A stretch of 64,000 bases of DNA from assembly GCA_003856375.1 (NCBI GenBank), contig CP034120.1:3591501-3655500 (forward strand), written 5' to 3'. This document shows, one piece after another, positions 61,584 through 64,000 of the stretch; within the stretch, counting starts at the first letter, position 1; each line of letters starts with the position of its first letter. Below the pieces are notes generated by a model. It was given only the letters and a program-made list of their open reading frames with translations. It was not told where the DNA came from and made no database searches. The translations under genes were made by a program, and so were the position numbers. Source of the DNA: Glaciecola amylolytica. Lineage in GTDB: Bacteria; Bacteroidota; Bacteroidia; Flavobacteriales_D; Crocinitomicaceae.

Positions 61584-63497
61584 TTAGTTTTTATAATAAA
61601 TGTAATAAACAATCAAACCGATGATTCCGAACACCATCCACAGGATATAATTGTCGGTTCTTCCCGTTTGAATTTTGCGAATCAAATCTCCAGATTTTCC
61701 AATCGTTTTTCCTAAACCGACAACACTTCTGTGTAAGAATGCTCCTTCGAAATAATGTGCTCCTTTTTCAGACAACCAAAGTGTTGGCTTCACGAACAGG
61801 AAGTCATAGATTTCATCGAAATACAATTTCATTGCGGAAGCTTTTTCCCAACCTTTCAGCTGAGCGTCTTCTTTAGGAAGACTGTTTTTCTTCACGTAAA
61901 CAATGTATGTTACGATTGCAATAATCACTGCCATTGCTCCTGCAGCAATCATCAACATCAAGGTCGTATTCGGATCTGCATGTTCGCCCATCGTCTTCAA
62001 ACCATCTACGTTTTGCGCGTAGTGATGCGACAACCAATGTGCTCCATTGTGAAGGAAAACTCCCGGTAAATTCAACAATCCTCCGAAAATGGACAAGATT
62101 GCCAAAATGATCAATGGTAAAGTCATGGAAGCAGGACCTTCATGTACGTGGTGTTCTTGCTCGTGTGTTCCGCGGAAAGTTCCGAAGAATGTTACGAAGT
62201 ACAAACGGAACATATAGATCGCTGTTAGAGCGGAACTGAACATCAATGCGAAGTACACGAATTTGTGTGATTCAAATGCATGACCGATGATTTCGTCTTT
62301 TGAATAGAATCCGGAAAGTAACGGAATTCCTGAAATTGCCAGTGTTCCGATTAAGAATGTGAAATGTGTAATCGGAATTTTCTTGCGAAGACCTCCCATT
62401 TTGCGGATATCCTGCTCGTCCGACATCGCGTGGATCACACTTCCCGAACCTAAGAACAACAATGCTTTGAAGAATGCGTGTGTTGTAACGTGGAACATCG
62501 CTGCTGTGTAAGCTCCCATTCCCAATGCTACGAACAACATTCCCAATTGAGAAACGGTTGAATATGCCAATACTTTCTTGATATCGTTTTGACGCATGGC
62601 AATGAATGCAGCCACAATAGAAGTAGCCAAACCGATGTACAACATAATGTCTTTCGTCAAATGAGCGTGTTCGAACAAATAGCTGGAACGAACCGTCAGG
62701 AAAATACCCGCCGTTACCATCGTTGCCGCGTGGATCAATGCTGAAACCGGAGTTGGTCCCGCCATCGCATCCGGTAGCCAGGTAAACAATGGAATCTGTG
62801 CTGATTTTCCGGTTGCTCCGATGAACAAACAGATCGTGATTCCGAAGATCAGACATTCGGAGATTTCAAATCCCTGAGCCATTACAGCTTTCGCAACTTC
62901 TGCGTATTCAAGTGTTCCGAATTTTCCAAGAATCAGGAACAATCCGATCAACAAGCCCAAATCCCCGATTCGGTTCATGATGAATGCCTTGCGTGCAGCC
63001 AATGTATTTTTGAAGTCCTGATACCAGAATCCGATTAACAAATAAGAACAGATTCCTACACCTTCCCATCCGAAGAACAACATGAAGTAGTTGCTTCCCA
63101 ATACGAGAATCAACATGGAAAAGATGAAGAGATTCAGGTAAGTAAAGAACTTGTAATATCCCGCATCATGCTTCATGTAACCCATGGAGAACAAGTGGAT
63201 CAATGTTCCGATACCTGTTACGATCATGGTCATCCACATGGATAAGTTATCTGCGTACAAACGTGCGTGCAGCGAGAATGATTCCGTTTTGATCATGGTA
63301 AACAAATGCGCTGTTACCGGTTCTCCGTGCTGCACACCCATGAATGCCATGGTTGCCAGAATAAAGGAAACAAGCATCACACCCGTTGCAATTGTTCCGA
63401 CTAAAACTTTTGATAAAGATTTTCCTATGGTACCGTTAATAAATGCTCCTAGTAAGGGAAGCAAGATGATTAACGGAAGTAGTTGTGATACCGACAT
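61584..63497 (-). CDS. nuoL: NADH-quinone oxidoreductase subunit L
   Basis: NuoL is the distal proton-pumping subunit. It has the long lateral helix seen in its C-terminal third (from about residue 530) and the final helix GIIGLIVYYIYY. The 637-residue protein has the conserved Glu in FFGWEGVGICSYLLIGFW, AQIPLFTWLPDAMAGPTPVS and KKVLAYSTVSQLGMLFVALG. Length and motif order are normal. The gene starts three bases after the nuoK stop. Confidence 0.97.
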   Translation of the reverse strand: MSVSQLLPLIILLPLLGAFINGTIGKSLSKVLVGTIATGVMLVSFILATMAFMGVQHGEPVTAHLFTMIKTESFSLHARLYADNLSMWMTMIVTGIGTLIHLFSMGYMKHDAGYYKFFTYLNLFIFSMLILVLGSNYFMLFFGWEGVGICSYLLIGFWYQDFKNTLAARKAFIMNRIGDLGLLIGLFLILGKFGTLEYAEVAKAVMAQGFEISECLIFGITICLFIGATGKSAQIPLFTWLPDAMAGPTPVSALIHAATMVTAGIFLTVRSSYLFEHAHLTKDIMLYIGLATSIVAAFIAMRQNDIKKVLAYSTVSQLGMLFVALGMGAYTAAMFHVTTHAFFKALLFLGSGSVIHAMSDEQDIRKMGGLRKKIPITHFTFLIGTLAISGIPLLSGFYSKDEIIGHAFESHKFVYFALMFSSALTAIYMFRLYFVTFFGTFRGTHEQEHHVHEGPASMTLPLIILAILSIFGGLLNLPGVFLHNGAHWLSHHYAQNVDGLKTMGEHADPNTTLMLMIAAGAMAVIIAIVTYIVYVKKNSLPKEDAQLKGWEKASAMKLYFDEIYDFLFVKPTLWLSEKGAHYFEGAFLHRSVVGLGKTIGKSGDLIRKIQTGRTDNYILWMVFGIIGLIVYYIYYKN

Positions 63498-63500
63498 GTT

Positions 63501-63830
63501 TTAGTTTTTTAATTTATTAAACAATCGAATATCTACAGAGCGCGTATTTCTGAACAAAAGTACCAGGATTGATAATCCTACCGTTGCTTCTGCCGCTGCC
63601 ACTACCATGACGAAAAACACGAATAACTGTCCGTCTGCCTGCCCCAGATACGTTGAAAAAGCTACCAATAGCAAATTCACCGCATTGAGCATTAATTCAA
63701 TGCACATCAATAAAATGATTGCATTTTTCCGGTAAAGAACTCCAAACACACCAATGATAAACAATGCCGTAGCAAGGACCATGTAATGTTCGATCTTTAC
63801 ACCTGATTCAAATAATGTCGCTAATAACAT
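63501..63830 (-). CDS. nuoK: NADH-quinone oxidoreductase subunit K
   Basis: NuoK has 109 residues and three transmembrane helices. The conserved buried Glu residues are seen in [15 protein letters not shown] and [17 protein letters not shown]. It links the antiporter modules to NuoA/J. It follows nuoJ by two bases on the minus strand. Confidence 0.97.
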   Translation of the reverse strand: MLLATLFESGVKIEHYMVLATALFIIGVFGVLYRKNAIILLMCIELMLNAVNLLLVAFSTYLGQADGQLFVFFVMVVAAAEATVGLSILVLLFRNTRSVDIRLFNKLKN

Positions 63831-63832
63831 AA

Positions 63833-64000
63833 TTAATCTATCGTTTGTTTTTCACGTTTCGCTAATAGAACTGCCCCAACCATTGCTGCAAGGAACAAGA
63901 TGGAAGAAACTTCGAAAGGAAGTACGTACTTTGTAAATAGTACCTGTCCAAGGTTCTCTACCAATCCTATTTTATGGGAATTTTCATCGATCATCGGAGT
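63833..64000 (-). CDS. nuoJ: NADH-quinone oxidoreductase subunit J, 3' end
   Basis: The last 55 codons and stop of nuoJ are visible; the start lies beyond the right end. The translated tail reads [20 protein letters not shown] and then [11 protein letters not shown], the typical final NuoJ helix with its conserved Pro-Phe-Glu and Gly-Ala-Val. It is placed directly upstream of nuoK, giving the order J-K-L-M-N. Confidence 0.92.
   Translation of the reverse strand, partial: TPMIDENSHKIGLVENLGQVLFTKYVLPFEVSSILFLAAMVGAVLLAKREKQTID

Overview
The window comes from a member of the Bacteroidota, most likely order Flavobacteriales and family Crocinitomicaceae (a Fluviicola-like genome). The order is well supported; the genus is a guess. 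The evidence is three giant secreted proteins with type IX secretion (T9SS) sorting domains, TAnnTTTG promoter boxes with almost no Shine-Dalgarno sequences, a Bacteroidota-style 633-residue PurF, homodimeric glycyl-tRNA synthetase, a short-chain threonine dehydrogenase, and moderate AT-rich base use. No tRNA, rRNA, CRISPR array, integrase or transposase was recognised. The window reads as ordinary chromosome with a few disturbed patches.

Layout. 1-4.9 kb: the tail of one T9SS protein gene and a complete 1512-residue T9SS protein. 5-11 kb: housekeeping genes (3-hydroxyanthranilate dioxygenase, S4 RNA-binding protein, MeaB, Cdd, MtaB, a GT-C-type membrane protein). 11-21.7 kb: two T9SS type-B surface proteins flanking a purF - histidine kinase - gpmI operon. 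21.8-30.2 kb: M20 peptidase, LEA-like lipoprotein, a small zinc-finger protein bracketed by 10-bp direct repeats, GlyS, a metallo-beta-lactamase/rhodanese sulfur protein, a secreted cyclophilin-FKBP fusion, and an Rrf2 regulator with its target oxidoreductase. 30.2-33.8 kb: a decaying patch with duplicated beta-barrel genes, one truncated copy, one frameshifted copy and an acyltransferase with an in-frame stop. 33.8-40 kb: GH16 glycanase, PpiD-like foldase, MsrA, DUF255/YyaL protein. 40-46.4 kb: a 413-bp intergenic region with a two-copy repeat, then a four-gene run of two SGNH hydrolases, an MBOAT acyltransferase and an S41 peptidase. 46.4-58.7 kb: LipB, serine hydrolase, glycosyltransferases, HPPD and HGD, threonine dehydrogenase, MORN-repeat protein. 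58.7-64 kb: the distal end of the complex I operon, nuoJKLMN, on the minus strand.

How the genes work together. HGD and HPPD form the upper tyrosine catabolic pathway. Complex I supplies respiration. The surface theme is strong: T9SS adhesin-like proteins, lipoproteins, foldases (PpiD-like, cyclophilin-FKBP, MsrA), glycan hydrolase and glycosyltransferases. The best candidate for a little-described system is the SGNH-SGNH-MBOAT-S41 run, which looks like an O-acylation machine for a surface polymer. The clearest regulatory finding is a 19-bp dyad, TGTAA-N9-TTACA, present once before the Rrf2 gene, where it overlaps the promoter -33 element, and once before its neighbour.
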